Assembly: GCA_023105745.1 (NCBI GenBank)
Contig: JALGQZ010000001.1
Coordinates: 60,055,937-60,119,936 of the forward strand
Source of the DNA: Austropuccinia psidii
Taxonomy: Eukaryota; Basidiomycota; Pucciniomycetes; Pucciniales; Sphaerophragmiaceae
DNA: 64,000 nt
Direction: 5' to 3'
Shown here: one piece after another, positions 43,649 to 56,753 of the stretch
Layout: the number at the start of each line of letters is the position of its first letter
Numbering within the stretch: the stretch's first letter is position 1
Notes under the pieces: model-generated
What the model was told of the DNA's origin: nothing
The model's input: only the letters and a program-made list of their open reading frames with translations
Databases searched by the model: none
Program-made: the position numbers and the translations under genes

Positions 43649-45429
43649 TGTCAGCCTTAGAGGTATTTTTATATACCCAAAAGACCACAAATAATACAAA
43701 ATTATACAATTATAAATAAAACAAATTTAATTATGTTATTGATAAAAAAATAAAAAAATAATTATAAAATTCATATAAGAAATGAATTGCTAATTATAAC
43801 TTAAAATACAAATTACTTGGGAATTTAACATTGTGAAAACATTTTTTTGCTTGAAAAAATTGAGTAAAAATAAATTCTCAACAAAAATACTAAAATTGAA
43901 ATATTTTTGGAAAAAAGGTAAATGAAAATTATTCTAACATTTCATCCAAAAAAATAAACATATAAAAATTATTTCACCTTTGGACTCCTCATAAAAAATA
44001 AGGCGGGGTCACCTCTGGGTAAAATTTCAGTAACTCAACTCTAAATAAGCTTAAATTGAGTTTTTAGTATTCTCTGTACAAAATTTGAAAATCCTCAAAA
44101 CCTTAATTCAATTTACATCACATGAGGTGTGAACCATCAATTTTTCTGTTAAAGCTTGAGTGTTGTGTTTAGTTTAGAATTTATGAGTAATTGATGCATT
44201 CTCAAGTGAAATGTCAAAATGTGCACATGTGTAACATAAGTGAACTTTAATTTACATATGAGGTATCAATTATTACAGTTGTGTACTGTAAGAACTAAAT
44301 TGAATTAAATATGTAGATTTTGAGTATAATACATGATGAAAAATTAAAGAAGGAATAAATTGAAAAGATTGATTCTGGGGGAAAAGGAATCTTGGCTGTA
44401 AGGGGGAGCCAGACCCCCGAATTCCTTGCTGACAGGCATGAGATGTCGAAATCCACACACCCCTTGATCAATTTTGGCCTGGAATTGATACACAGGGTCT
44501 GTGTCTCAATTGATGATGAGGTTTTGATACCAACCAGGGCAGTTTTAGCTATTGCCAAGAGGGTAAAACTACCCTTAAGTTGAAAACATGATTGTAAAAA
44601 TAGTTTTAACTGGTTTTGACATCTCTTACACACATTATGACGTGTTTTGAAGGCTTAAAACCAGATATTACTATTGCAATGGCTGATTCAAGGGTCCAAA
44701 ATGGCTAAAACCAGCACTTGTTTAGTCCAAACCAGGGTTAAATGATGTCATAATTGGCTTTTCTGTTTTCAGAGAGTTTTTCACAACTGACAAGAGTAAA
44801 TATTATATTTAGAGAAAGAATATTGGGGTTGCAAGAAAATGTCTCCTTTGCCCCAATTTTCTCTTCATGTTAGAATCTTTCCTTTTATAATTAGTTTAAG
44901 CACTGTGAAACAAATCAATAAAATATTCCAACAACCCTTTTATTATCACTTTAAACATTTCAACCACATGCAAAAATAATTATATTCATTTTTACCCTTG
45001 ACCCAGCCCCTAAGTGAATTAAAGCATCTTTCATCACTGTTAGCTTTGTTACTTTGTTTCCAAATTCACTCTGGATACTTTTGGACATTTTTTCTGTTTA
45101 ATAATATTTTTAAAGACTCTGTTCCTATATTAACTTTATTCATTCCTTTGCTCAATTAATTCCAATTCAAATTTCTCTTGAAGAAATTTCTTTTGTAGCC
45201 TTAAATATCTCTTGTAGAGTATTTTTGGATAAATCTTTATTGTTGGTAAAACAATAAATCTTAATAATATTCTTGTTTTATGCTTATATAGTAATAAACA
45301 ATAAATTATGTTTGTTTTCTTTGAAAAATCTTCATTTTCATCATTTTTAATCGTATTTTACCTTATACAAATTTTGAGGACAGGAAAAGTACTTCATTTT
45401 TAATTAAAGCTTCATATCTACACCTTAAA
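43649..45429 (+). repeat. 3' LTR of element G
   Basis: 1781 bp, starts TGTCAGCCTTAGAGG (the 5' copy has TGTGAG) and ends CTTAAA, a degenerate CTTACA. Followed by AAAGA. Contains the LTR ORF copy 44392-44583. Confidence 0.93.
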
Positions 45430-45434
45430 AAAGA

Positions 45435-47349
45435 GGTTTGGGTTCAATTGATAATATTAGATATTTTTTTAAATTTCCTTCAAAATACTGTGAGTCAGAT
45501 AATAATAATGGAATAAACTATATCTAAATTATGTTGTAGAAATGATGAAGTCTATGATTTTGAGGGCTTTGCTCTGTGTTCCAAAGACCTTTCATTCATT
45601 TAATGTCAGAATCAATTTCAATTCTAAAGATTGTATTTCAAGGAATCTCTCATATAAAACTCATAATGAAATCACAGAGTCCAAGAAATAATTCACAGTT
45701 AAGTAATTCCATTGAGTATCTCATCTAGAATGATATATAATTCCCACAAAAATTTCAAATTCTGTCCCAAAATAAACAATCTCTCATGCAATTACCCAAT
45801 TTGAAGCATAGGGAATGGATTAATCCAGATTGATTACATATTTCCCTCCGCAATAATTTGAAATACTGAATGAATATCCTCAAGATTGAATCTTATAATT
45901 ATTGAGACTTTGGAAGGACAAATACTTAATTTGATATCAAATAAAGATTGATCCTCCTGCATTTTTCAATATAAAATCCCAAAAGATCAAGGGCTAGTAT
46001 TGATTGGTAGAGATATTTCAATTTGAAATTCTTATTATTTGTTTCTAAATGAAGCACTATTCATACATTTTTTACAATTGTTGATAATTCAATAATAATC
46101 CATGAAATGATTAAAGTTTGTTTGAAATTTTAAGCTGAAAAATAATAAAGATAGAATTCATTCAACAATATCAAATTTTTCAATTTTAAGATCCAGATCC
46201 GTCATGAATATTTCTGAAAATTCTCAATTTTCTTTGTCATACTATAGGTTTATTAAGCTTATCTATGTGATCTTCTATTATTATAAACAGAAAGCTTAGA
46301 TATTCCAGAAATTCCAGTTCTCATTGAATGTACTGAGATGATGCAGAAATAAATTCAAAATTGTATCTGCGTAAAAAGATGCATGTTGGGCTCAAGTTGA
46401 ATTCATTTTCATTTCAGGTTGGGACCGTTTTTGACCTGCAGCACCTGAGCCTAGGGTCTTCCTTTCTTTCATGGTGATAGGAAAATGAAATCCAGTCAAG
46501 TAGCTGAATTATTAAAACTCACTTCCCTTTTCCATATTTACTTCCTTTGTCTTACCTGTTATATATGATCCCAAAATTGGCTGTTTTCATTTCTTCATTG
46601 AAGAGAAACCTTTTATGAATGAGAATGGCCTTTTCATTTTTATATTCCCTGTCTTAGGTGATAGGAACTGATAGTCCTTGAGTTTATTCTTTTATCAAAC
46701 CTAATGAATCCAGTGAATAGCTTGGTATTCAGAGGCTGAATTCTAATTAGTTCCCTAGACAAAAATGTAGTACATCAATTATATTCAATCCTTCCCTCAA
46801 GGCCACAAAATTGAAATTGGTACCATTATTATTAAACAGTCCATGCAGGCTTTACTCAGAACATTCCCTGTAGTCTGTATTTAAGCCATTGATACCCCTA
46901 CATTATTATTTTCATTCAATTTATGGACTCATTCTTATTCTTGATCTGGAAATATCATTCCATCAATTCATGTAAACAGAAGCTTTCTTTTATCTAGGAA
47001 ATTCTGACCCTACCAATGTAACAACAATTATTGTTTTATCAGAATTTTGAAAAGCATAAAAATCAAGGTAGAAAGTTAGAAAAGTTTGTTGTAAACTGTG
47101 AAAAATTCTCTGATTTTAAAGGTGAACCTTGTATCTTGTGGCATGATGTAAGCATTTTCAGAAGCCTCTGAATTTTTATCCTTTGTCAAAAGCTTTTGAT
47201 TTAACAATGAATTATAGTGGTAATACCTATGAGGGTCCTCTTTTTTCCTGAGTGGAACCTGAGGGTATAATATGCTGAAATACACACATACCTTCACTAA
47301 GAAAATTATTTGTTCAACCAAGGAAAAGACGTTTCATGTACTGAAGAGG
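45435..47349 (-). other. No intact gene; decayed minus-strand frame at the right end
   Basis: AT-rich sequence with scattered stops on all frames. At the right end (about 47349-47230, minus) a reading frame continues the one interrupted by element H at 60416. No domain recognised. No LTR termini or tRNA-like structure seen in the rest. Confidence 0.4.
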
Positions 47350-47363
47350 GTTTTCTGTGCCTT

Positions 47364-48844
47364 TGTGAGCTTTGAGGTATATTTTACATACCCAAATAGG
47401 CCACAATTATCTTTAAAAATAGGTTCTGAACTATGAATAACCCATAGGTCATGCATATATTCAAAATTCATCATTTTTGATCTCAGAAAAGATGAATACC
47501 TTTTTATTGGGTAAGTAAATTCATGAATTTGAGGCCAGATTTGGATTCTACACACAATTTCACCTAGGGTAGCTCCATAGAGTCAATAAGCTCAAATCAA
47601 CTCTTTGGGGTGGTAATATGGAAAGTACTTTAATACCACATTATCAATACTACAGAAAAGAATTGTGAAAGGTTTTGTTTTTCTCAATTTCACGCCAAAA
47701 TAATGGGAATGTGAGAAATCTCATGTTACATATACACTAAGAGTAGTGTTATGCATGTTTGTGGCACTTAATTTCATGGTATTCTTACATATACTTTATG
47801 TACACCCATAGTGGATATCAGTCTTGAAGCCTGAATTTCTATTTAGACATAAAAAATAGTCAAGGGGGACAAAGGACATCAAAGAGAGCCAGGGTACCCA
47901 ACTTCTGAGGACTCTGAGGCATGGACAGCTCCAAAGCTTGTATCCATGGCTGATCTTGGCCCAATGGGCAAACTCAAACCTTTTGGGAACTGGGTTACCA
48001 AATCAAAACTTCATTATATCATAAGAAAATAGAAAATAAGCTGCTATTTTGAGATACCAAGGAGGTAAAGAGCAACTTAGACTCCTGTAACCATGTCAAT
48101 TCTCAATGATTTTCCATGTATAAACCCTAAAAGAGTAATTAAAACCCTTTTTGGACTAGTATCTATTGATTTATCTCATAGCAACCAGCCATATAGTACT
48201 ATTTGCAATTCTACATAGAAATGAGGTAAAAGCTTAAAAAATTCATTTAGAATAGAATTCTTAAGGAATCTTTCTGAAGCTTTCAGGACCAATTGAGAAC
48301 TGCATATTCCATATAAAAAAAGAATTATACTTTTATAAGTAAAATTCAATGTATTACTTACAGTCCGGTTTTGATGATTCCATGTGAAACACTGAATCTT
48401 TAAAATTCACAGAAAATACACTCTGTGATTAAATTTTCCAATAACATTGATAATTTTGAGAAATCAATGATTATTTTGGAATAAAAGAAGACTTACAGTT
48501 GCTACTCCTTTAATTCTTAACCATAAATGGGTTGGTAGTCATGTAAAAGCCTCAATTAAGTGATTATGATAATGTTGCGTGACAACAGATGATGCAATCA
48601 ATAATCCAAAAGGGTTTATTGTTTTCTAACTCACTTTTTTTTCAGTTTTCTCCATGGAATGCCTCTGTGAGCTGATTTTGACTTAAAAGAAGCCTCCTCT
48701 TGCTGTTTTTTCCAAATCATCACATCATTCAATTATACCTTTATTACCAACAAGGATTAGTTAAACTTTTCTTAAGTGTTTTATTCTTTCAGAATAAATC
48801 AAAAAAGTATGAAATCATAGAATTCAACTATATATTGTTGTAAT
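47364..48844 (+). repeat. E-type LTR fragment, plus strand, joined tail to tail to the H 3' LTR
   Basis: Starts TGTGAGCTTTGAGG and follows the E-type LTR for about 1480 bp to TATTGTTGTAAT, then switches abruptly to reverse-complement E-type sequence. It is more like the solo LTR at 28424 than like its own reverse partner, so it is a separate insertion and not a fold-back copy. Its last 420 bp are missing. Confidence 0.85.
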
Positions 48845-50593
48845 CTTGCTACAGTAAGCAGTAATTGTCTACAAGAATCAATTACAACAACTAATTAAAG
48901 GATAAAACTTCTCTATTAAAATAAGAAAATTATTTTGATATATAATTATATTTTATAAGGATAATTATAAATCGGATTCTTGAATAAAAAAAATAATCAA
49001 GAAAATCTTTAGGAATTAATAATAAATCACTCACTAATATTCAATGAACCTTGGAGAGAATATGGTAGAGAGATTTGGCAGATAAATTGTGGATTTATGA
49101 GATTAAAATTGATTTATGGCAGTATTAAGAAAATATATAGTTTATTTCTTTGATTTAACCTCTTTCTTCATTTATTATGAAAGAATAAAACACTTTAAGA
49201 AAAATTTAACTAATACTTACTTGTTGGTAACAATGATATAATTGGATAATAAGATTATTTGGAAAAAACAGAAAGAGGAGGCCTCTTTTAAGTCAAAGAA
49301 AGCTCACAGAGGTGTGCCATGGAGCAAGCTGAAAAACAAGTGAGTGAAAAGACAATAATTGTTTCTGAATGATTTATTGCATCATTTGTTGTCACATAAG
49401 ATTATCATAATTACTTGATTAATGCTTTTACATGACTACCAATCCATTTATGGTTAAGAATAAAAGGAGTAACAACTGTAAATATCGTTTCATTTCAAAA
49501 TAAACATTAATTTCTCAAAGCTGCCAATGTTTTTGGAAATTTAATCACAGGTTGTATTTTCTGTGAATTTTGGAAGAGTCAGTATGTCACGTGGAATCAT
49601 CAAAAATAGACTGTAAGTAAAACCTTTAATTTTACTAGCTAAACCATAATTCTTTTTGATTTCTTTATGAGTAATACCATTATCCATTGGTCTTGAAGCT
49701 TTCAGAAAGATTCATTGAGAATTGTATTTTTAATGAATTTTTTACCTCATTTCTATGTAGAATTGCAAATATCCCAGTATGGCAGGTTGCTATGAGGTGA
49801 ATCAATAGATACTAGTCCAAAAAGGTTTCTAATTAATTCTTTAAGGTTGATCCATGGAAAAGCATTAAGAATTGACATGTTTCTAGGAGTTTAAGTTGCT
49901 CTTTATCCCTCTGTCATGTCAAAATAGTAGCTTATTTGCAATTTTCTTATGATTTAATGAGATTTGATTTTGGTAACTAGGCTCCCAAAAGGTTTTAGTA
50001 TACTAATTTGGCCATGAGCAGCCATGGATCCAAGATTTAGGGCTATCCGCCCCTCAGAGGCCTCAGAAGTTGTTTACCCTGGCTCTCTTTGATTTCTTTT
50101 GTCCCCCTTAGCTATTTTTACGTCAAAAATAGAAATTCAGGCTTCAAGACTGATACCCACCATGGGTGTATCAAAGCTGTATTTAAGAATACCATAATAA
50201 TAAGGGCCACAAATATGCATAACACTCTTATTAGTGTATATGTAAAATGGGATTTCTCACATTCCCATTATTTTGGTGTGAAATTGAGAAAAACAAACAT
50301 TTTTCACAATTCTTTTATGTGGTATTGAAGTATTTTTCATATTACCACCTCATAGAGTTAATTTAAGCTTATTCACTATATGGAGCTACCCTAGGTGAAT
50401 TTCTGTTTAGAATCCAAATCTGGGCTTAAATTCATGTATTTGCTTACTCAGAAAAAAGTTATTCATTTTTTCTGAAATCAAAAATGATGAATTCTGAATA
50501 TATGCATGACTTATGGGTTATGAATAGTTCAGATTTTATTTTGAAGATAATTGTGGCCTATTTGGCTATGTAACATATAGCTCAAGGCTCACA
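48845..50593 (-). repeat. 3' LTR of element H, truncated
   Basis: Minus strand starts TGTGAGCCTTGAGC at 50593 and runs about 1.75 kb to the junction at 48845. The end including CTTACA is lost. A partial antisense ORF (50089-50328, plus strand) is the homologue of 28926-28618. Confidence 0.85.
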
Positions 50594-50606
50594 TTCCCTC
50601 CCACCA
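50594..50606 (-). promoter_or_regulatory. Polypurine tract of element H
   Basis: TGGTGGGAGGGAA on the minus strand, abutting the 3' LTR. Confidence 0.8.
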
Positions 50607-50729
50607 AAAGAGCAAATTGTACTACAATTTCATTAATGATTTTAAGAAGAAATAGGCCCCAAGGGGGGTAATCAATGTCCATTGCCAACCTCTTTACATT
50701 GCTCAGATCAAGTGATTTAAAGCCCATTT

Positions 50730-51165
50730 ATAGACATATTCATGCTTGTGGACTTCTTTCATGTCTAAATCTTCGCAAGTGTTTATCTGATTCAGGTATA
50801 TCTGATCCTGCCAGCCATTCATCTTCATGTACTGAATTTCTATATCTTACAAGATATTCTCTCTGATTTTTACCCCTAAGTCTCCTTTTTTAATCAATTT
50901 CTTCATCTTTTTGTCTTCACTTTGTTCCACTGGTGGTACAGTTAAAGAAGTTGTGTTCCTTAAAGGAAAAAATTCTTTCTCAGCTGGTTGATAATGGTTT
51001 ATCAAGCCAACTGGAAAAGTGTGGTGTTTATTTTCTAATTCACCACTCAATTCCACTTGAACTTGATTGGTTCCATGTAAGGAAACAATAAAAAAAGTCC
51101 TACATAAGAATCTTTCAGTTTATTTGGGCCTTTGATATTATTAAAATTCAAGGTTGAAACTAGAG
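50730..51165 (-). pseudogene. pol: Element H integrase C-terminal end and chromodomain
   Basis: 51056-50847 encodes VELSGELE-type sequence, HTFPVGLINHY and an acidic linker. A shift then leads to a chromodomain readable near 50865-50730 (REYLVRYRN, DEWLAGSDIPES, LRRFRHE). It corresponds to 8030-8340 of A and 43290-43600 of G. Confidence 0.85.
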
Positions 51166-52270
51166 CTAAGTCCCCTACTTTGAAGTATGGTACTTTATTA
51201 TTCTTTTCCCACTTCTGTTTTTCATATTCAAAGGCATCATCCAGGCTTTTTTTGCATGGTCCTTCACTTTATCAAGTATTATTTTGAAGCTGGAAGCTTT
51301 AGGATAGATTTCAATCAAGTATTTACTCAGTGGGTCTGCTGGGAGTCTTGAATTCCATCCTTTTTCTAACATAGAAGGAGTCTGATTTGTGGAAGAATGG
51401 ACTGATGTGTTATATGCCAATTTTAATTCTGGTATTAGAGTGCACCAGTCATGGGTAAAGCCATCTGATTATTTGAATTCCAATCCATAAGCACAGAATC
51501 TTATGATCATTTCCTCTAAAGTTTGAATCAGTCTTTTTGCCAGCCCATCAGTTTGGGGGATATGCTGTAGAAAATGATAAATTTGTCCCAAGAAATCTAT
51601 GAAGATTGGTCCCAAGTGCAGATTTAAATTTGGGATCTGTGTCACTTATGATATTCATAAATATCCCTGTATGAGAGATAACTCTATTCTATAGAAGAAG
51701 CTCTGTATCCATAGCAGTGTCATGTTTATGATATGGTGAGAATATGGGTGTTTTGCTATATCTGCCTACAATTACTAAACAAGCATTATAGCTCCTGTCA
51801 CCAGTTGGAGGGAGTGCTATGGCCAAATCCATGTGAACAACTTGCCAAGGAAATTTTTGTTTTTGAATATGAATCCTAAGTCCAAATCTCTTGCCTGTAC
51901 TCCTGTTTGCTTTTTGGTATCTGTCACACATATGACAATACTCAATGGTCTCTTTTCACCAAGATGGCCACCATGTACAGTTTTCCACTTTTTAAAGTTT
52001 TCTCTCTTCTGACAGGTGTCTAGAGTAAATGCTATCATGACATTCATGAAGAATAGTATTTATAAGTAATCTACTTCATAATTTCATTACACAGGAGTGT
52101 TTGGTCCTGGGGTATATTATTCTGTCAAACAAGTGAAATTTTCCTTCAGAATAGGAATTTTTCCATACTTAATCTAATGAACTATCCAAAGCTGTATCTT
52201 TGCAGTCTTTATCTAGTAAGGAGGTCAAGATATGGCGACTATTATCCTGTTCATAAGATTTTCTAAAAAC
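51166..52270 (-). pseudogene. pol: Element H integrase
   Basis: Minus-strand fragments: HHCC region near 52050-51900 (CDRYQKANRSTGKRFG), core region 51931-51689 with HMDLAIALPP (Trp of MDW lost), a DPKF region near 51640 and LAKRLIQTLEE-like sequence near 51540-51500, then 51420-51175 (AYNTSVHSSTNQTPSMLEKG). Stops and frameshifts separate them. Confidence 0.84.
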
Positions 52271-52279
52271 CACCAAGAA

Positions 52280-52905
52280 TTAAGTCCCAATATCAGTTTT
52301 GTTAATACCTTCAATTGGAATTTTTGGCTCTTCTTCCAAAGGCACATAAGCTGTGTTATCAGGAGTATTGGCTAGAGCCCACCTACTAAGTCCTTTGGCA
52401 TTCTTATGAATATTTCCTGCTTTATGGACTATAGTCATGTTTCCTCTATATTCTTTCATTGCTATTTTCCATCTCAACATATGTCTGTTAGTTTTCTTCA
52501 TGTTAAGAAGTTATTTCACTTCATTAGAGTCAGTTATCACTTCAAAAACACTTCCATAAAGATGATAGTGTAATTTCTCAAGCTCCCATACCAAAAGTAA
52601 GCACTCCATTTGGATTTCACCATATCTGGCATCTGTTGGTTTAATTTGCCTTGAGATATAAAAAATTTGTTCTTTTGTAGGTTTGTCATCAATGATTTGA
52701 ACTTGATGTAGTGCTGCTCCCAATCCATCTCCATATGCATCCATGTACAATTTGAAAGGTATATTCCAGTCTCACATGAGGAGTAAAGTTGCTTCTGTAA
52801 GAGCTTTCCTTATCTACTCATAAGCTTTGATTCTTTCTTGTGTAATCCCAAATACTGTTTGTTGATCACAGATCCTATAGAGTGACTTGGCTATAATTTC
52901 AAAAT
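52280..52905 (-). pseudogene. pol: Element H RNase H
   Basis: 52750-52511 reads [31 protein letters not shown] and FEVITDSNEVK; 52501-52280 reads [19 protein letters not shown] and [11 protein letters not shown]. The first catalytic Asp is kept; the NADG motif is changed to NAKG. A stop separates the two pieces. Confidence 0.84.
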
Positions 52906-52929
52906 CTTTCAGATGTTGTCTGTAATAAG

Positions 52930-53870
52930 TGGAAAATCCAAGAAAAGACATCATTTATTTATTATCATGGGGTATTGGATTAAGTAATACTTCTGCTATT
53001 TTATTTTTGTCAATACCCAAGCTTCAACCAGAAACAATATGTACTAGAGCTTTAAGTTCTTCAAAGCCAAAGTTGCACTTCTTGAGTGAAATCTTCATAT
53101 TCACTCCTGCAGCTTTGTAAAGTACTCTTGCAAGTCTTTCAAGCTGCAAAGGAAATCAATCTGAACATATTATAACATCATAAATATATAAAGAATGAGC
53201 CATACTTCAGATAATTCTGTGGGGAAGATGGTATTCATCATTCTTTGATAATTGGATGGAGCCTTTTTAATACCAAATGGCATTCCAAGATACTCATAAA
53301 TACCACAGTGAGTGATAATTCTAAGTAATTTCTTGGCTTTGGGCTTCAAAAACCCTTGATGAAAGCCCTTCAATTCATCCATTGATGTTATATACTTACC
53401 TTAAGAAAACTGGGTTAAAGTCTCTCGAAATGTAGGAATTGGATACCTACATGGAACTGTGTAGGTATTCAATGCTCTAAAGTCTCCAACCATCCTTTAT
53501 TTGTCAGTATGCCAAGAAATAATAACAGGAGTTATCACTTCAACTTCCTCATTATGTCCTATTTTTCTTAGTACACCAAGTTGTATCAGCTCTTGGATAT
53601 GTATTTCCAAGGCATCTCTAGCTCTGGGACTTGCTCAATAAGCTGGTATTCTAAGTACTGCAGCATATGGTCTATCAATATTAAGAGTAATATCAACTTC
53701 ATTTCCTTTAATAGCACCTAATGGTTCATTATCTGAAGTAAATACATTTTGATATGTGTACAACATATCAACAAGCTCATGCCTCATTTTTTGCTATAAT
53801 GATGAATTAATCTGTGCTTAAATAAGTTAATTATTCACAAACTCCTGCTTATGAGTATCTTTATTTGAAG
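52930..53870 (-). pseudogene. pol: Element H reverse transcriptase
   Basis: Minus strand: RPY/RRPAY region near 53680-53590, VGDFRALNTYT-like near 53500-53450, then 53382-53170 with MDELKGFHQGFLKPKAKKLL, PFGIKKAPSNYQ and a damaged catalytic motif YIFM or YIYD in place of YIDD. The connection region LKALVHIVSG-like follows near 53060. Several stops. Non-functional. Confidence 0.84.
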
Positions 53871-53876
53871 ATACTA

Positions 53877-54290
53877 TCAAGATTTTTTTGGGCATATTGG
53901 AAAAAGAAAATTTTTGTCTTTTATTTCCTCCAATTGTAGAATATCTGTCTTAAGGCTATTGATGTCAACACCATAAATATTCAAATACTCATTTCCAAGA
54001 ATGATATGTTGAGATGTACAATTATTTATTACTACTATCTCTGTCTTTATTCTTACACTTCCTGCACAGTGTGGAAATACATGATTAGTGTCCAGTATGC
54101 CCAAAGGGTACATATTATTACTGGAACTACTAAATTTCACACCTTTTATTGGTAATAGATGGTTCTTCCATTCAGGGAGTATGATTTGAAGATAGCCTTT
54201 GCCTATACAAGTGCAAAATACCCCTGTGTCCAAATTGACTTTGGCTTCAAAATCATTCATCCAACCTGATGTGATACAAGATGCTCCAGA
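53877..54290 (-). pseudogene. pol: Element H protease
   Basis: 127 open codons. The aspartic protease active site VNLDTGVFCTC is intact near 54235, with FSSSSNNMYPLGILDTN and QHIILGNEYLNIYGVD downstream. It is the best preserved domain of H and supports the assignment of the mutated G protease. Confidence 0.87.
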
Positions 54291-54479
54291 AGTGTTCTAG
54301 CATCTTGTATATTTATCAGGTTATAGAAATATTCACTATACTGTGGCAAGGGAGTATGGACTTCAGTGACTTCAAAGAAAGCTGCAATTTTCTCAATAGA
54401 ATAGTCTTCTACTGGTGTGTCTTCAGAGACTGCAGAATCTTGGTCAGATTCTTCTTTCTCTTCAGTACACTGAACATCT

Positions 54480-55241
54480 TCAATGACTTGAACTTCATTG
54501 ATTTTAGTCTTTTTTGATGAAAGTATTGACTAAATTTGAGGTTCTTCCACATTTATGACACTTAAAGACAGGTTTCTTATCTTCTCTGGAAATCTTTGGG
54601 ATCATTTTGAATTCCATAGGGTTCTGAATCCAGGTTTTACCAACTCTTGTCCTAGTAATGATTGGTTCCATGGCATAAATATAGTCTTCTTTTTAACAGG
54701 GCTCTGTAAATCTACACTTGATAGCATGTTATAGTTCTCCTCCACATTTTCTTAATATTTGCATATTAATCATGGAGTAAGACACATCTTGGTGTAAAGT
54801 AGATGATTTGTCTTTTTGTTTAAGTAACCAAGTAAGTGGTTTATCTTTTTCAGAATTAAAAATGGCACTTTCAAAAGCATTTTCCATTTTAAACCTCCAA
54901 GAGTTATTGGCCCAATTGTTCATCATTTCAGATTTACACCAAGACCAATATTTTCTTCCATGTTCTTGTCTCATTTCATAATACCATCTATTTTCTGTTC
55001 TGGTAGACAAAGGGTGAAATTTACCCACTATAATTTCATCAGGTATATGAAAATATTTGTGCAACATATCAATTGTTTTGATGAACTCAATATCATTATA
55101 TTCACCTTCCCCAGAGAATGTTGGCCATTCTTCTAATTTGGGAATACCTTTTGCAGATATTGGATTTTCTTCTATAAAAGGGGTCAAGCTTCCTTTTACA
55201 GAAAGCTTCTCTTCAGTCAAATGTGTGGAATGTCTGGGAAT
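54480..55241 (-). pseudogene. gag: Element H gag, capsid and nucleocapsid
   Basis: From the solo LTR leftward: IPKLEEWPTFSGEGEYND, RWYYEMRQEHGRKYW and WANNSWRFKMENAF (capsid-like, about 55240-54730), then a zinc knuckle near 54565-54510 reading CHKCGRTSNLVNTF, which lacks the His and last Cys, followed by a Glu-rich linker to the protease. The frame is the same as that left of the LTR at 56754. Confidence 0.84.
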
Positions 55242-55246
55242 AGCTG

Positions 55247-56748
55247 CGTCAGCCTGTGACTCAAAACAGAGCACTAGCATGACATCCAACATACCATAAA
55301 TAATGGTATGACAAGTATTGAACAAACATAGTCAATACAGGTAATAATTAAGAGAAAACAATCCTCTTAAATTAAACACCAACCTTATCCAAACAGAATA
55401 AGGAAACCTAAAGGAGAATAAACAAGTCAAAACACTTATTTTCACCTCTCATCTAACTTATGCATATTTAAGTTATCCTATACCAAAATGGTATTCTTCT
55501 TAAAGCTCACATAGAGAGCTACACAATGATATCATTCATGTTGTTGTAACACCACGACAACTGGAGATACCACATAACCTCATTTTCAAAACCAAGTCCC
55601 CCTGAAAGTCAAAGAGGGCTTGTACAAAACTGTACAAAAGTATAACCAAATTAAAGATCTCAACAAGAGCTTTAATTTGAGACACCTTAGACCTCTGTAT
55701 CTCTTAAATTGACTGAGGGATCTTGGTTCAAAGGTTTAATAACCAAAATACAGATATTCTGAAAACAAGAAAATACACAAACCCCTGTATCTTTGGCATA
55801 CACTCATACAACTGTACAGTGTAATACACCAAACTGTAGAGCCAATCAAGCCCTACAAAACTGTATCATCAGAATACAGATATCTTCCAAATTGAAGAAG
55901 ATATCTAGCATGGAAGTTTTTGAAGCCTCATACTGATGTACAAAATTACATCCAAAAACTTAAAACCCTTATAACTTTTGCTATTTGCAAGAAGGGTAAA
56001 CATGAAGCATACCAAATTGAAGAGCCCATTAAGCCCTTCAATTCTGTGCTCTTGGTTTCTTGATATCTCAAAAACTGACTGGAATATCTTGGTTGGAAGT
56101 ATTTTTGACCAATACTGGTCTGTACCAAACCTGTACCAACCAGTACAGTCTTGATACTTAAAATAATGGTTATTTGAAGCTTAAACCCTCCCAGAATGAC
56201 TAATATTGATCATACAGACACCAGAGCAACGTCATCCAAGTGCTGACGTGGCAGGTGAAAGGTTTTTCACCCTGTATTGATCCAGAATGATCATTTGTGG
56301 TTCCAAAACCACAATTCTGTCTATATTGACGTCAGAATTGAGGATCCAGAACCACAGACTGACCACTGGAGTGAAAATTTTCACTCCTCTGACGTGTGAA
56401 GAGTTAATAACTCTTGACAGTCTTGAAAGATATAAAAAGAAGGGTTTTTCCCTTGAAAACCCATCATCTTATCTTATTTTACCAATATTCTTATGTGACA
56501 AGACTGTTATTCATCAGTAGTGTCCTTAGAGTTATTGAAAGATATAATTAGAATATAATTATTGTAGTGTTTCTTTACAGTCAAATATATTAGAGCATTG
56601 CAACCCAGGTCCTCAATAGACTCATCACCACTGTTACCACGTAGCAGTAGGACCTGAATATTTCATTTTTATTTATTTTGACGTGTCACAGTCATAGTAC
56701 TAGCTTGTATTTACTATTTTTAAGCTACTACATAGACTCACCCTGACA
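55247..56748 (+). mobile_element. Solo F-type LTR in element H gag
   Basis: 1502 bp, starts CGTCAGCCTGTGAC (TG changed to CG) and ends CTGACA, target duplication AGCTG at 55242-55246 and 56749-56753. Carries palindromes GAGTGAAAATTTTCACTC (near 56371-56388) and AAGAGTTA/TAACTCTT (near 56399-56415), a TATAAAAA box at 56431-56438 and the hairpin AGGTCCT/AGGACCT at 56607-56655. Confidence 0.94.
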
Positions 56749-56753
56749 AGCTG

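Larger units (their letters stand above)
32200..45429 (+). mobile_element. Element G, decayed Ty3/gypsy chromovirus with two nested solo LTRs
   Basis: LTRs at 32200-35386 (split) and 43649-45429, target duplication AAAGA at 32195-32199 and 45430-45434. A reverse solo A-type LTR sits in the 5' LTR and a solo E-type LTR in the reverse transcriptase. Gag, Pol and chromodomain remnants lie between. Key residues of protease and reverse transcriptase are lost. Its Pol is closer to that of H than to A. Confidence 0.95.

Noticed and set aside
48845..50593. Fold-back (snap-back) origin of the inverted LTR pair
   Set aside because: The two arms differ from each other more than the forward arm differs from the solo LTR at 28424, so one was not copied from the other.
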